NCBI RefSeq assembly: GCF_039543825.1
Contig: NZ_BAABKM010000003.1
Coordinates: 62,001 to 126,000 of the forward strand
From: Nocardioides conyzicola
Lineage (GTDB): Bacteria; Actinomycetota; Actinomycetes; Propionibacteriales; Nocardioidaceae
Length of the DNA stretch: 64,000 nt
Reading direction: 5' to 3'
The notes under the pieces are model-generated. The model saw nothing but the letters and a program-made list of their open reading frames with translations. It was not told where the DNA came from and did not search any database. The position numbers were made by a program, and so were the translations under genes. This document shows, piece by piece, positions 35,706-45,677 of this stretch (positions are counted from its first letter, which is position 1; each line of letters begins with the position of its first letter).

Positions 35706-38015
35706 CTACTGCGTGACGCGGTAGGCGTCGAAGACGCCGGGCACGGATCGCACGGCCTTGAGGACCGTGTCGAGGTGCTTGGCCTCGGCCATCTCGAAGG
35801 TGAACCGGCTCTTCGCGACCCGGTCCCGCGAGGTGGAGAGGTTGGCGCTGAGGATGTCGACGTGCGCGTCGGAGAGCGCCATCGTGATGTCGGAGAGCAG
35901 CCGGGCCCGGTCGAGGGCCTCGACCTGGATGTTGACCAGGAAGCTGGACTGCCCGGTCGGCGCCCACTCGACGTCGAGCAGACGCTCGGGCTGGGACTGC
36001 AGGCTGGCGGCGTTGGTGCAGCTCTGCCGGTGCACCGAGACTCCCCCGCCCTTCGTGACGAAGCCGAGGATGGGGTCCGGCGGCACCGGCGTACAACACT
36101 TCGCGAGCTTGACCCAGACGTCGGGCGCACCCTTGACGATGACCCCGGAGTCACCGCCCGGCTGGACCTTGGCCCGCCCGCGCCGACCCGTGATCGTGAC
36201 GCCTTCGGCGAGGTCCTCGGCCGCGCCGCCGTCACCGCCGTGCAGGTCGATGACCCGGCGTACGACAGCCTGGGCACTGAGGTTGCCCTCCCCGACCGAC
36301 GCGTAGAGCGCCGACACGTCGGCGAGCTTGAAGTGCACGGCCGCGAGCATCAGCGACTCGTGGGACATCAGCCGCTTGAGCGGCAGCCCCTCCTTGCGCA
36401 TCAGCTTGGCGATCTGCTCCTTGCCCTGGTCGATCGCCTCCTCGCGCCGCTCCTTGGTGAACCACTGGCGGATCTTGGAGCGGGCGCGCGGGGACTTCAC
36501 GAACCCGAGCCAGTCGCGCGACGGGCCGGCGGTCGGTGACTTGGAGGTGAAGACCTCGACGACGTCGCCGTTCTCGAGGGCGGACTCGAGCGGCACCAGC
36601 CGGCCGTTGACCCGGGCCCCGATGGTGTGGTGGCCGACCTCGGTGTGGACGGCGTACGCGAAGTCGACCGGGGTCGCCGCGGTGGGCAGCGCGATCACGT
36701 CCCCGCGCGGGGTGAACACGTAGACCTCGGCGCGGTTGATCTCGAAGCGCAGCGACTCCAGGAACTCGCCCGGGTCCTCGACCTCGTTCTGCCAGTCGAG
36801 GAGCTGACGCACCCAGGTCATGTCGTCGACGTCGCCCGGCCGGTCGGTGTCGACGCCGTTGCGGCCGTCCTCCTTGTACTTCCAGTGCGCCGCGACGCCG
36901 TACTCCGCCCGGCGGTGCATCGCGAAGGTCCGGATCTGCAGCTCGACCGGCTTGCCCTGCGGGCCGATGACGGTCGTGTGCAGCGACTGGTACATGTTGA
37001 ACTTCGGCATCGCGACGTAGTCCTTGAACCGCCCGAGCACCGGGTTCCAGCGCGAGTGGAGCACGCCGAGCACCGTGTAGCAGTCGCGGTCGTCCTCGAC
37101 GAGGACGCGGATGCCGACCAGGTCGTAGATGTCGGAGAACTCCCGGCCGCCGACGATCATCTTCTGGTAGATCGAGTAGTAGTGCTTGGGTCGCCCGGTG
37201 ACGGTGCACTTGACCTTGGCCTCACGCAGGTCGGCGTCGACCTGGTTGATCACCTCGGCGAGGAACTGGTCGCGCGACGGCGCCCGCTCGGCGACCATCC
37301 GCACGATCTCGTCGTAGATCTTGGGGTGCAGGGTCGCGAACGCGAGGTCCTCGAGCTCCCACTTGATGGTGTTCATGCCGAGCCGGTGGGCCAGCGGGGC
37401 ATAGATGTCGAGGGTCTCGCGGGCGACCCGCTCCTGGGTCTCCTGCCGGACGTAGCGCAGCGTGCGCATGTTGTGCAGGCGGTCGGCGAGCTTGATGACG
37501 AGGACCCGGATGTCGCGCGACATCGCGACGATCATCTTGCGGATGGTCTCGGCCTGCGCGGAGTCGCCGTACTTGACCTTGTCGAGCTTGGTCACGCCGT
37601 CGACCAGCCGCGCGACCTCGTCGCCGAAGTCCTGCCGCACCTGCTCGAGCGTGTACGGCGTGTCCTCGACCGTGTCGTGGAGCAGCGCGGCGGCGAGCGT
37701 CGACTCGGTCATCCCGATGTCGGCGAGGATCGTCGTCACCGCGAGCGGGTGCGTGATGTAGGGGTCACCGGACTTGCGGGTCTGGGTGCCGTGCATCTTC
37801 TCGGCGGTCAGGTAGGCCCGCTCCAGCAGGGCCAGGTCGGCCTTCGGGTGGTTGGCGCGCACCGAGCGGAAGAGCGGCTCCAGCACCGGGTTGGCCGACT
37901 GGCCGCGGGTGCCCATCCGGGCGAGCCGCGCGCGCATGCTGCGGGTGGAGGGACCGGGTTCGGACGCGCGGCGCGGACCGGCCTGGACCGGCGGGGCCGT
38001 GCTTTCCTCCGTCAC
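35706..38015 (-). CDS. relA: Bifunctional (p)ppGpp synthetase/hydrolase
   Basis: 769-aa Rel protein. The HD hydrolase domain has HDTVED intact at residues 113-118, so hydrolase activity is expected. The synthetase domain carries [23 protein letters not shown] and [19 protein letters not shown] domain [27 protein letters not shown], a helical/zinc-finger region with [11 protein letters not shown], and a C-terminal ACT domain. Controls the stringent response. Last of yajC-secD-secF-apt-relA. Confidence 0.97.
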   Translation of the reverse strand: MTEESTAPPVQAGPRRASEPGPSTRSMRARLARMGTRGQSANPVLEPLFRSVRANHPKADLALLERAYLTAEKMHGTQTRKSGDPYITHPLAVTTILADIGMTESTLAAALLHDTVEDTPYTLEQVRQDFGDEVARLVDGVTKLDKVKYGDSAQAETIRKMIVAMSRDIRVLVIKLADRLHNMRTLRYVRQETQERVARETLDIYAPLAHRLGMNTIKWELEDLAFATLHPKIYDEIVRMVAERAPSRDQFLAEVINQVDADLREAKVKCTVTGRPKHYYSIYQKMIVGGREFSDIYDLVGIRVLVEDDRDCYTVLGVLHSRWNPVLGRFKDYVAMPKFNMYQSLHTTVIGPQGKPVELQIRTFAMHRRAEYGVAAHWKYKEDGRNGVDTDRPGDVDDMTWVRQLLDWQNEVEDPGEFLESLRFEINRAEVYVFTPRGDVIALPTAATPVDFAYAVHTEVGHHTIGARVNGRLVPLESALENGDVVEVFTSKSPTAGPSRDWLGFVKSPRARSKIRQWFTKERREEAIDQGKEQIAKLMRKEGLPLKRLMSHESLMLAAVHFKLADVSALYASVGEGNLSAQAVVRRVIDLHGGDGGAAEDLAEGVTITGRRGRAKVQPGGDSGVIVKGAPDVWVKLAKCCTPVPPDPILGFVTKGGGVSVHRQSCTNAASLQSQPERLLDVEWAPTGQSSFLVNIQVEALDRARLLSDITMALSDAHVDILSANLSTSRDRVAKSRFTFEMAEAKHLDTVLKAVRSVPGVFDAYRVTQ

Positions 38016-38045
38016 TCCTGCAGTCTAGGGCGTGACGCCAGCGCG

Positions 38046-38588
38046 TCAGACGGTCAGGAGAGTCGTGAGCGGGACGTCGCCCAGCGCGTCGCGTCCCGAC
38101 AGGAAGCCGAGCTCCATCAGCATCGCGATCCCGTGCACCGTCGCGCCGCACTGGCCGACCAGGTCGACGGTGGCCCGGGCGGTGCCGCCGGTGGCCAGCA
38201 CGTCGTCGACGAGCAGCACCCGGTCCCCCGGCTGCAGGGCGTCCTGGTGCACCTCGAGGGTGGCCTCGCCGTACTCCAGCGAGTAGGAGACGGCGTACGT
38301 CGCGCGCGGCAGCTTGCCCGCCTTGCGGACCGGCACGAAGCCGACGCCCAGGGCCAGCGCCACCGGGGCGCCGAGGATGAAGCCCCGCGACTCCATGCCG
38401 AGCACCTTGTCGACGACCGGGCGGCCGTCGGCGTCGCGTCCCGGCGCCGCCAGCGCGCCGATGACCGCGGTCAGCGCGGAGTGGTCGGCGAGCAGCGGGG
38501 TGATGTCCTTGAAGAGGATCCCGGGCTCGGGGAAGTCGGGGACGTCCGCGATCAGCGCGAGCGCCGCGTCCAGCCCCGGCTCAGTCAT
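38046..38588 (-). CDS. apt: Adenine phosphoribosyltransferase
   Basis: 180-aa type I phosphoribosyltransferase that salvages adenine to AMP. PRPP loop is DRVLLVDDVLATGGTARA near residue 125. MESRGFILGAPVALALGVGFVPVRKAGKLP is the apt signature. Thirty bases before relA and twelve after secF, as in mycobacteria. Confidence 0.96.
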   Translation of the reverse strand: MTEPGLDAALALIADVPDFPEPGILFKDITPLLADHSALTAVIGALAAPGRDADGRPVVDKVLGMESRGFILGAPVALALGVGFVPVRKAGKLPRATYAVSYSLEYGEATLEVHQDALQPGDRVLLVDDVLATGGTARATVDLVGQCGATVHGIAMLMELGFLSGRDALGDVPLTTLLTV

Positions 38589-38600
38589 CTCCGGGACCCG

Positions 38601-39851
38601 TCACTTCTTGTCGCGCTTGGACTTCGGCTGCCGGCTGGGCTGCACCCGGCCGGCCGCCGGGCTCTTGCGCACCGGGCCGCGCGCCTCGGGGGCGATCCGG
38701 CCACGGCCGGCCACCTGCGGTGCGCGGTCCGTCGTCGTCGGGGCGACCGGACGCGAGACCGGAGAACCCTCCTCCAGGTCGCCCTCGGCCTCGTCGAGGG
38801 AGCCGGGCTCGGCCCCGACCGGGAGGTCGTCGGTGAAGACCGGGACGTTGGCGTAGGGGTCGATGTCGCGGGCGGCCCGCGCCTTTGCCCGCTTGTCGGC
38901 CAGCTTGACCTCGGACTCGGTCGACTTCATCTGCACGAGCACGCGCGGTGCGATGAAGACGGAGGAGAAGACACCGGCGGCCATGCCGACGAACTGCGCG
39001 AGCGCGAGGTCCTTCAGCGAGCTGGCGCCCAGCTGGACCGCGCTGACGTAGAGGATCGCGCCGATCGGGATGAGCGCGACGATCGAGGTGTTGACCGAGC
39101 GGACCAGCGTCTGGTTGACGGCCAGGTTGGCCGCCTGCGCGTAGCTCTGGCGGCCGGTGCGGAGGTTGGCGGTGTTCTCCCTGACCTTGTCGAAGACGAC
39201 GACCGTGTCGTACATCGAGAAGCCGAGGATCGCGAGCAGACCCGTGACAGCCGCCGGTGTCACCGGGAAGCCGGACAGCGCGTAGACGCCGATCGTCAGC
39301 GCGATGTCGTGGAACAGCGCGATCAGCGCGGCCACCGACATCTTCCACTCGCGGAAGTAGCCCCAGATGAAGAGCACCACGAGGGTCAGGAAGATCCCCA
39401 CGCCGAGCAGGGCGCGCTTCGCCACCTCCTGGCCCCAGCTCGCTCCCACGGCCGTGACAGAGATGTCCGTGGCGCCGGTGACGTCCGTGATGATGCCGCG
39501 GACCTCCTTGTCCCCGGCCGCGCTCAGGTTGGCGGTCTGGATGATCAGCCCGTCCTCGCCCGCTGTCGTGACCTGGGGCGAGGCCGTGTCGCCGACCGAC
39601 GAGTCGCCGATCTGCTGGCTCAGCTCGTCTGCGGTCGCCTGGTTGGCGACGTCCGAGGACAGGTTCGTGACCTGGAACTGGGTGCCGCCGGTGAACTCGA
39701 TGCCGAAGTTGAGCCCCTTGACGACGATGACCAGGATCGCGAGACCGACCAGCGTGCCGGAGATGGCGTACCAGAGGGCGCGGTGGCCGACGAAGTCGTA
39801 CGACTTCCGGCCCTGGTAGAGGTCGTTGCCGAGCCGTGAGAACTTGCCCAT
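38601..39851 (-). CDS. secF: Protein translocase accessory subunit SecF
   Basis: 416-aa six-helix membrane protein using the proton gradient to help SecYEG. Motifs are LNFGIEFTGGTQFQV, FLTLVVLFIWGYFREWKMSVAALIALFHD and GFSMYDTVVVFDKVREN. After the last helix (about residue 305) comes a long, basic, proline-rich cytoplasmic tail ending SRQPKSKRDKK, longer than in E. coli. The ATG shares one base with the secD stop (TGATG). Confidence 0.96.
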   Translation of the reverse strand: MGKFSRLGNDLYQGRKSYDFVGHRALWYAISGTLVGLAILVIVVKGLNFGIEFTGGTQFQVTNLSSDVANQATADELSQQIGDSSVGDTASPQVTTAGEDGLIIQTANLSAAGDKEVRGIITDVTGATDISVTAVGASWGQEVAKRALLGVGIFLTLVVLFIWGYFREWKMSVAALIALFHDIALTIGVYALSGFPVTPAAVTGLLAILGFSMYDTVVVFDKVRENTANLRTGRQSYAQAANLAVNQTLVRSVNTSIVALIPIGAILYVSAVQLGASSLKDLALAQFVGMAAGVFSSVFIAPRVLVQMKSTESEVKLADKRAKARAARDIDPYANVPVFTDDLPVGAEPGSLDEAEGDLEEGSPVSRPVAPTTTDRAPQVAGRGRIAPEARGPVRKSPAAGRVQPSRQPKSKRDKK

Positions 39852-41641
39852 CAGGCCTTACCTCCCGAGGCGACGCGGTCGATGCCGAGCGTGTTGGCGC
39901 TCAGACCGGACAGCTCGCCGCCACCGTTGAAGAACTTCCTACGTGCCAGGACCGTCACCAGGGGCTTGGTGAACCAGAACAGGATCGCGAGGTCGATGAA
40001 GGTCGAGAGCCCCAGCGCGAAGCCGAAGCCCTTCACGACACCGGTCGCGAACAGGTAGAGCACCGCGGCCGAGAGCAGCGAGACGACGTTGGCGGCCAGA
40101 CGCGTCTTCTTGGCGCGCACCCAGCCCGTCTCCACGGCGACGCGCATCGACTTGCCCTCACGCATCTCGTCTCGGATGCGTTCGAAGAAGATTATGAAGG
40201 AGTCGGCGGTGACACCGACGCCGATGATCAGACCGGCGATGCCGGGCAGGGTGAGCGTGAAGCCGGCCGTCTTGCCCAGGAGCAGGACCATGCCGTAGGT
40301 GATGGCTGCGGCCGTCACCAGCGACGCGAGCACGACCAGGCCGAGACCCCGGTAGTAGAGGAGGCAGTAGATCAGCACGAGCGCCAGGCCGAGGGCGCCC
40401 GCGGTGAGGCCGGCGGAGAGCTGGTCACCGGCGAGCGAGGGGCCGATCTGCTCGGTCTGGGTCCCGTCCTTCTCGAACGCGATCGGCAGGGCGCCGAACT
40501 TGAGGCTGGTCGCGAGGCTGGTGGCCGTCTCCTTGTTGAAGTTGCCGGTGATCTGCGCGTTGCCGTCCGGGATGCGGCCGTCGAACTGGGGCGCGGAGAT
40601 GACCTGGCCGTCGAGCACGACGGCGAACTGCTGCTCGCTGCCCGCCATCGCCTCGGAGAGGTCGGCGAAGACCTTCTTGCCGTCGCCCTTGAGCTCCAGG
40701 TTGACCTGCCACTGCGGGTTCTGCTGGCCCGGCGCCAGGGCGTCGGCGCTCTTGAGGTCCGTGCCCTCGATGGCGGCGGGCGAGAGGAGGTACTTGGTGG
40801 CCGCGTCGTCGTCGGTCCCGCAGGTGACCAGCCAGGTCGTCGGGTCGTCGACCGGGGGCGTCGTGGCGGGGCAGGTGTAGGCGGCGAAGGCGTCGATCGC
40901 CTCCTGCGGCGGGGCGGTGATGAAGGCCAGGGCCTCCTTGGCGGTCGCGCCCTTGGCGTCCGCGGGAGCGGTCGGGGTGGCCGAGGGCGACCCGCTCGGC
41001 GTGGCGGTGGCGGAGCCACTGGCGGACTCGCTGGCCGTCGCGGTCGGGCTGGCGGACTTGGACGGCGCCGCTGCGTTCTTCTTCTTGCCGTCTGCCGTGA
41101 ACGCCGGGCGGTTCTTGGGCGAGGCGGTCGACGAGCTCTTCGGCTTGGCCTTGTCGGTGGCCTTGGCGGACGGCGACGGCGAGGCCGGCAGCGTCACCCC
41201 GACACCGGGCTCCGTGGTCGCGCTCGGGTCGGCGCTCGGGTCGGTCGGCGCGGTCGCCGTCGCGCACGGGCCGGGTGCCGCGCTGGTGCAGGCGACCGTG
41301 CGGAACCGGAGCTGCGCCTGACGCCGCACCGTGTCGAGCAGCGAGTTGTCCGTGTCCCCGGGGACCTCGACCACGATGTACTTGTTGCCCTGGGTGGTGA
41401 CCTCGGCCTCGGTGAAGCCGCGCGCGTTGACGCGGGCGTCGATGATGTTCGCCGCTTCCTCGAGGTTCTCCTTGGTCGGGTTGTCCTTCGCCGTCAGGGT
41501 GACGCGCGTGCCGCCCTGGAGGTCCAGGCCGAGCGCGGGCTTCCAGACGCCGCCGATGGCGACGAGCCCGTAGAGCACACCGACGCCGATCAGGAAGACG
41601 GTCAACGTGCGGCCCGCGTGGGCAGCGGCGTTGCGTGCCAT
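39851..41641 (-). CDS. secD: Protein translocase accessory subunit SecD, with a low-complexity insertion
   Basis: 596-aa membrane protein. It starts with one helix (13-32) and the P1 head (GLDLQGGTRVTL). Residues about 119-232 (positions 40946-41287) are an Ala/Ser/Pro/Thr-rich stretch not present in SecD of most bacteria. The remaining periplasmic domain and five helices end with VGVTADSFIIFFERIRDEMREGKS. It pairs with SecF and YajC. The insertion should project outside the membrane. Confidence 0.95.
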   Translation of the reverse strand: MARNAAAHAGRTLTVFLIGVGVLYGLVAIGGVWKPALGLDLQGGTRVTLTAKDNPTKENLEEAANIIDARVNARGFTEAEVTTQGNKYIVVEVPGDTDNSLLDTVRRQAQLRFRTVACTSAAPGPCATATAPTDPSADPSATTEPGVGVTLPASPSPSAKATDKAKPKSSSTASPKNRPAFTADGKKKNAAAPSKSASPTATASESASGSATATPSGSPSATPTAPADAKGATAKEALAFITAPPQEAIDAFAAYTCPATTPPVDDPTTWLVTCGTDDDAATKYLLSPAAIEGTDLKSADALAPGQQNPQWQVNLELKGDGKKVFADLSEAMAGSEQQFAVVLDGQVISAPQFDGRIPDGNAQITGNFNKETATSLATSLKFGALPIAFEKDGTQTEQIGPSLAGDQLSAGLTAGALGLALVLIYCLLYYRGLGLVVLASLVTAAAITYGMVLLLGKTAGFTLTLPGIAGLIIGVGVTADSFIIFFERIRDEMREGKSMRVAVETGWVRAKKTRLAANVVSLLSAAVLYLFATGVVKGFGFALGLSTFIDLAILFWFTKPLVTVLARRKFFNGGGELSGLSANTLGIDRVASGGKA

Positions 41642-41643
41642 AG

Positions 41644-41958
41644 TCAGTTCTCCTCAGGGCCGTCGGCGACAGCGCCCGGCGTCTCGTTCTCGGCTTCGGC
41701 CTCGTCCACGTGCTGCTCGATCCTGGAGCCGACCGCGGCCCGCGCCACCTTGATGACGACGCCCTCCGCGATCTCGACCTTGACGTGGTCGTCCTCGATC
41801 TCCCGCACGGTGGCGAAGATCCCGGAGGACAACATCACCTCGTCCCCTACGGACAACGAGGACTGCATGCTCCTGAGTTCCTTCTGGCGACGAGATTGCG
41901 GCCGGATGATGAAGAGCCAGAAGAGCAGCACGATGCCGACGAGCGGCAAGAACTCCAC
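41644..41958 (-). CDS. yajC: Preprotein translocase subunit YajC
   Basis: 104 aa from the GTG at 41958, chosen because GAGAGG precedes it and the usual YajC start (VEFLPLVGIVLLFWLFIIRPQSRRQKE) follows. One transmembrane helix, then a small soluble domain (SVGDEVMLSSGIFATVREIEDDHVKVEIAEGVVIKVAR) and an acidic tail. Two bases upstream of secD. The 126-bp gap to ruvB holds its promoter and nothing else I can name. Confidence 0.94.
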   Translation of the reverse strand: MEFLPLVGIVLLFWLFIIRPQSRRQKELRSMQSSLSVGDEVMLSSGIFATVREIEDDHVKVEIAEGVVIKVARAAVGSRIEQHVDEAEAENETPGAVADGPEEN

Positions 41959-42084
41959 GACGAAAAGACCTCTCGAGCAGAAAGCAGGGGCGTCGGAGCC
42001 ATAGGTGGGCCGACCGACGGGCAAGTGTAACCAGCGACGTGCTCCGGATCACGAACCCGGGTCACCCCTCTGGGTGCGCACCGT

Positions 42085-43167
42085 TCACTCCCCGAAGAGG
42101 GTCCCCTCTGCCGCCAGCGGCGCGGGCGCCGGTGGGACAGTCAGGCCGAGGTGCTCCCAGGCGGCCGGCGTGGCCACCCGCCCGCGCGGCGTACGGGCCA
42201 GGAAGCCGTTGCGGACGAGGAAGGGCTCGGCCACCTCCTCGACCGTCTCGCGCTCCTCCCCCACGGCGACGGCCAGGGTCGAGATGCCCACGGGCCCGCC
42301 GCCGAAGCGCCGGCAGAGGGCATCGAGCACGGCGCGGTCGAGACGGTCGAGGCCGAGCTGGTCGACCTCGTACATCTCGAGCGCCGCGTGCGCGACCGCG
42401 AGCGTGACGACACCGTCGGCGCGCACCTGTGCGTAGTCGCGCACCCGGCGCAGCAGCCGGTTGGCGATCCGGGGGGTGCCGCGTGAGCGGGAGGCGATCT
42501 CGGCGGTGCCGTCGTCGACCACGTCGACGCCGAGCAGCGCCGCGGAGCGGTGCACGATCAGGTCGAGCTCGTGCGGCTCGTAGTACTCGAGGTGGGCGGT
42601 GAAGCCGAAGCGGTCACGGAGCGGTCCGGGCAGCAGGCCCGCCCGGGTGGTCGCGCCGACGAGCGTGAACGGCGGGATCTCCAGCGGGATCGCGGTCGCG
42701 CCCGGTCCCTTGCCGATGACGACGTCGACCCGGAAGTCCTCCATCGCCATGTAGAGCATCTCCTCGGCGGGTCGCGACATCCGGTGGATCTCGTCGACGA
42801 AGAGGACGTCGCCCTCGTTCATGCCGGACAGGATCGCGGCGAGGTCGCCGGCGTGGGTGATGGCCGGGCCGCTGGTCAGGCGCAGCGGCGTGCTCATCTC
42901 GGTCGCGATGATCATCGCGAGCGTGGTCTTGCCGAGTCCGGGCGGACCGGACAGCAGCACGTGGTCGGGCGCCCGGCCACGGCGCCGGGCAGCCTCGAGC
43001 ACCAGCCCGAGCTGGTCGCGCACCCGGACCTGGCCGACCACCTCGTCGAGGGTCCGCGGCCGCAGGGCCGCCTCGACCGCACGCTCGTCGCCCTCGGCCT
43101 CGGCCGCGGTCAGCGAGCGGAAGTACGTCGTCTCGGCCTCGTCGAGGTCCTCCTCGTGGAAGGGCAT
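42085..43167 (-). CDS. ruvB: Holliday junction branch migration helicase RuvB
   Basis: 360-aa AAA+ motor. Walker [10 protein letters not shown], Walker [15 protein letters not shown], sensor and arginine finger [20 protein letters not shown], winged helix near the C-terminus ([19 protein letters not shown]). The N-terminal extension [26 protein letters not shown] is slightly longer than in E. coli. Four bases after ruvA; part of the SOS-controlled ruvC-ruvA-ruvB operon. Confidence 0.98.
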   Translation of the reverse strand: MPFHEEDLDEAETTYFRSLTAAEAEGDERAVEAALRPRTLDEVVGQVRVRDQLGLVLEAARRRGRAPDHVLLSGPPGLGKTTLAMIIATEMSTPLRLTSGPAITHAGDLAAILSGMNEGDVLFVDEIHRMSRPAEEMLYMAMEDFRVDVVIGKGPGATAIPLEIPPFTLVGATTRAGLLPGPLRDRFGFTAHLEYYEPHELDLIVHRSAALLGVDVVDDGTAEIASRSRGTPRIANRLLRRVRDYAQVRADGVVTLAVAHAALEMYEVDQLGLDRLDRAVLDALCRRFGGGPVGISTLAVAVGEERETVEEVAEPFLVRNGFLARTPRGRVATPAAWEHLGLTVPPAPAPLAAEGTLFGE

Positions 43168-43171
43168 CGCG

Positions 43172-43768
43172 TCAGGCCTTGCTCAGGGTCCGGAGAGCCG
43201 CGCGCAGCAGCGCCGCCACGTCGGGCACGTCGCCCGCCTCGGGCGCGACCGCGTCCACGGCCTTCTCGGCGTCACGGACCGGCCACCCGAGACCGACCAG
43301 GCCCTGGTGCACCTGGTCGCGCCAGGGCGCACCGCCGGTCGGCGCCGCGGCGTACCGGGCGCCGGTCGGTGCGCCGATCCGGTCCTTGAGCTCGAGGATG
43401 ATCCGCTGGGCGCCCTTCTGGCCGATGCCGGGCACCCGGGTCAGCGTCTTGACGTCGTCGGAGGCGATCGCCCGGCGCAGGTCGTCGGGACTGAGCACCG
43501 CGGTGATCGCCTGGGCCACCTTGGGGCCGACCCCGGAGGCGGTCTGCACGAGCTCGAAGATCTGCTTCTCGTCGTCGTCGACGAAGCCGAACAGCGTCAG
43601 GGAGTCCTCCCGGACGACCATGCTCGTCGGGAGCGTCGCCGAGTCGCCGGTGCGCAGGGTGGCGAGCGTGCCCGGCGTACACATCAGCTCGAGACCGACG
43701 CCGCCGACCTCCAGGACGGCGCTGGACAGGGTGAGGGCGGCGACCCGCCCCCGGACGAACGCGATCAT
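43172..43768 (-). CDS. ruvA: Holliday junction DNA helicase subunit RuvA
   Basis: 198-aa protein that binds four-way junctions and loads RuvB. OB fold ([28 protein letters not shown]), helix-hairpin-helix region ([17 protein letters not shown] and [20 protein letters not shown]), and C-terminal RuvB-binding three-helix domain. Overlaps ruvC by four bases. Confidence 0.97.
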   Translation of the reverse strand: MIAFVRGRVAALTLSSAVLEVGGVGLELMCTPGTLATLRTGDSATLPTSMVVREDSLTLFGFVDDDEKQIFELVQTASGVGPKVAQAITAVLSPDDLRRAIASDDVKTLTRVPGIGQKGAQRIILELKDRIGAPTGARYAAAPTGGAPWRDQVHQGLVGLGWPVRDAEKAVDAVAPEAGDVPDVAALLRAALRTLSKA

Positions 43769-44280
43769 GCTCTGCTCCTTGCGACGGCTGCGTCGATGCG
43801 GGCCTGGGCACCGCCGCGCCAGATGTGGGTGATGGCGAGCGCGAGGGCGTCGGCGGCGTCGGCCGGCTTGGGCATCGCGTCCAGGCGCAGGATGCGGGTC
43901 ACCATCGCCCCGACCTGGGCCTTGTCGGCCCGCCCGTTGCCCGACACCGCCGCCTTGACCTCGCTCGGCGTGTGCAGCGCGACCGGCAGGCCCCGCCGGG
44001 CGGCGCAGACCATGGCGATCCCGCTCGCCTGGGCGGTGCCCATCACCGTGCTGACGTCCGAGCGTGCGAAGACCCGCTCGATCGCGACCGCGTCGGGCTG
44101 GTACTCGTCCAGCCAGGCGTCGACGCCGCGCTCGATGGTGACCAGCCGCTGCGGCACCGGCAGGTCGGACGACGTGCGCAGCACGTTGACGTCGACCAGG
44201 GTGAGCGATCGACCGACCGTGCCCTCGACCACGCCCATGCCGCAGCGGGTCAGCCCGGGGTCGATGCCGAGCACTCGCAT
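43765..44280 (-). CDS. ruvC: Crossover junction endonuclease RuvC
   Basis: 171-aa resolvase. Catalytic D7 is in [16 protein letters not shown], the central acidic site in [16 protein letters not shown], and C-terminal acidic residues in [12 protein letters not shown]. Cuts Holliday junctions with RuvAB. ATG at 44280 with a GAGAGG site; a LexA box and a -10-like TAGCGT lie upstream. Confidence 0.97.
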   Translation of the reverse strand: MRVLGIDPGLTRCGMGVVEGTVGRSLTLVDVNVLRTSSDLPVPQRLVTIERGVDAWLDEYQPDAVAIERVFARSDVSTVMGTAQASGIAMVCAARRGLPVALHTPSEVKAAVSGNGRADKAQVGAMVTRILRLDAMPKPADAADALALAITHIWRGGAQARIDAAVARSRA

Positions 44281-44297
44281 ACCGTCAGCGCCTCTCG

Positions 44298-44315
44298 TCC
44301 GAACACCTGTTCGGA
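44298..44315 (-). promoter_or_regulatory. LexA (SOS) box of the ruvCAB operon
   Basis: TCCGAACA-CC-TGTTCGGA is a perfect 8+8 palindrome matching the actinobacterial/Bacillus-type LexA site CGAACRNRYGTTYG. On the minus strand a -10-like TAGCGT (44320-44325) ends four bases before it, so LexA bound here would cover the transcription start. The box is 17 bases from the ruvC ATG. Confidence 0.85.
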
Positions 44316-44370
44316 GGCAACGCTAACCGCGCGCCCCCTCCGTTGCCCGGACGACACGCCCGAGTCGGGC

Positions 44371-44448
44371 GGGCCGTCGTGCGGGTTGTCACGCCGGGTT
44401 ACCGGAGGGGCGCGGGCCGTCGTGCGGGTTGTAACGCCGGGTTACTGG
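44371..44448. repeat. Tandem 35-nt repeat, period 43, overlapping the left hairpin
   Basis: The 35-nt unit at 44371-44405 recurs at 44414-44448 with only two differences. Each unit ends in a GTAAC/GTCAC-N5-GTTAC palindrome (44388-44402 and 44431-44445). The second unit is also the left arm of hairpin R1. The copies lie in the 350-bp gap between ruvC and the AbiEi-like gene; apart from these, R1 and the LexA box I see nothing coding in that gap. Confidence 0.8.
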
Positions 44449-44504
44449 CTGTTCCCGGGGTGCTGCAACCCCCTGGGCAGAGCCAGTAACACGGCGTTAC
44501 AGCC
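44428..44504. repeat. Hairpin element R1 left of the AbiEi-like gene
   Basis: 77 nt. Left arm GTAACGCCGGGTTACTGGCT (44431-44450) pairs with AGCCAGTAACACGGCGTTAC (44481-44500) with one mismatch. The middle has a smaller imperfect CCCGGGG/CCCCCTGGG stem. Each arm is itself a GTAAC-N5-GTTAC palindrome (44431-44445 and 44486-44500). About 80 percent identical, in direct orientation, to R2 on the other side of the gene. R1 lies between two divergent genes, so it is not simply a terminator. Confidence 0.85.
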
Positions 44505-44630
44505 GAGAGTGGCACGCCCGGCGCCCCGCCCGAGCCCTCGAAGCGTCCACAGCAACGGCAGCGACCGCACTCTCCACAGCACTCGGCACCGGGACCGGCC
44601 ACCGTAGGCCGGAAGGCCGACCGTGGCGGG

Positions 44631-45626
44631 ATGCTGATGAGACTCCTCCCTCGAGTGACACCCGACGGCCTGATCACGCGGGCGGCAGCCCTCGCGGCCG
44701 GCATGGATGACAGGGACCTTCGGCGCCTGGTACGCCGGGAGGAGCTGGTGCGCCTGCGACGCGGGGTCTACGTGGACGCCGGGAGCTGGGCCGCGATGGA
44801 ACCCTTCCGCGAGCGGCCGATGCTGCGCATGCGCGCGGCGGAGCTGGTCCTCCTCAGCCGCGACTACGTCTTCAGTCACGACTCGGCGGCGATCGTGCAC
44901 GGCATCGGCGCACCCGATCCGAGGCGGGCCCTGGTGCACGTCACCCGCACCAAGGTGCACGGTGATGCCGATCGCGCGGGGACCAAGCACCACCTCGCGC
45001 CGTACGTCGAGCGCCAGGTGACGATCGTCGATGGCTTCCGCGTGCTCGACCTCGCCCGCACCGCCCTCGACATGGCGCGCGAGCACGGCCTCGTGGCCGG
45101 CGTCGCCTGCAGCGACGCTGCCCTGCGCCGCGGTGTCACTGCGGCACAGCTCAGGACGGCTCGCGAGCGGATGTGGTGCTGGCCCGGCAGCCGCGTCATG
45201 GATGCCGCGATCGACGTGGCGGACCCCGGAGCCGAATCGTGGCTCGAGTCGGAGGGACGCTTGATGGTCGTCGGGTTGGACATCGGGCGCCCGGAGACCC
45301 AGTTCGGCCTGACCGACGGCCACCGGACCGTCTGGTGCGACCTGCGCGTGGGACGTCACGTCTTCGAGATCGACGGGGGCGGCAAGTACACACCTGAACA
45401 AACCGCGGGCCAGGACCCTCGCGCGGTCCTGTGGAAGGAGAAGGAGCGGCAGGACTTCATCGGAGGTTTCAAGCTCGGCATCTCTCGGATCACCGCGTAC
45501 GACTGCCACCAGGGCCGAGCTCAGGCCGAGCGTCGGCTGCGGCGCGACTTCGCCGACACCTGCTCGCGGTTCGGGACCGACATCACCGACCTGGCGCCGT
45601 TCGTCGTACGCCGGCGCTTGCCGTAG
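44631..45626 (+). CDS. AbiEi-type winged-helix protein fused to a DUF559/PD-(D/E)XK-like nuclease domain
   Basis: 331 aa. Residues 10-50 (VTPDGLITRAAALAAG then LRRLVRREELVRLRRGVYV) match the N-terminal winged-helix domain of AbiEi antitoxins. The middle (60-195) is the AbiEi-like second part. Residues 200-290 look like a DUF559/Vsr-type nuclease fold with candidate acidic residues E206, D237, E246 and D248 (FEIDGGGKY) and RQDFIGGFKLGISRI after them. No AbiEii nucleotidyltransferase toxin gene is adjacent. Plus-strand gene inserted between ruvC and yebC, neighbours in related genomes, and bracketed by hairpins R1 and R2. A second ATG at 44637 is possible. Confidence 0.82.
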   Translation: MLMRLLPRVTPDGLITRAAALAAGMDDRDLRRLVRREELVRLRRGVYVDAGSWAAMEPFRERPMLRMRAAELVLLSRDYVFSHDSAAIVHGIGAPDPRRALVHVTRTKVHGDADRAGTKHHLAPYVERQVTIVDGFRVLDLARTALDMAREHGLVAGVACSDAALRRGVTAAQLRTARERMWCWPGSRVMDAAIDVADPGAESWLESEGRLMVVGLDIGRPETQFGLTDGHRTVWCDLRVGRHVFEIDGGGKYTPEQTAGQDPRAVLWKEKERQDFIGGFKLGISRITAYDCHQGRAQAERRLRRDFADTCSRFGTDITDLAPFVVRRRLP

Positions 45627-45677
45627 CCGCCAGCCCGACCTGAGCCGGCCCGGTCGGGTTCTGCGCCGCCATCGCCC

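Noticed and set aside
36627..39839. A 1070-codon plus-strand open frame across relA, apt and secF
   Set aside because: It is antisense to three certain genes, rich in Arg/Val/Asp/Gly as expected from reading GC-rich codons backwards, and has no recognisable domain.
44428..44504. R1 as an ordinary transcription terminator
   Set aside because: It lies between two divergent genes, where no transcript ends, and is nearly identical to R2 on the other side.
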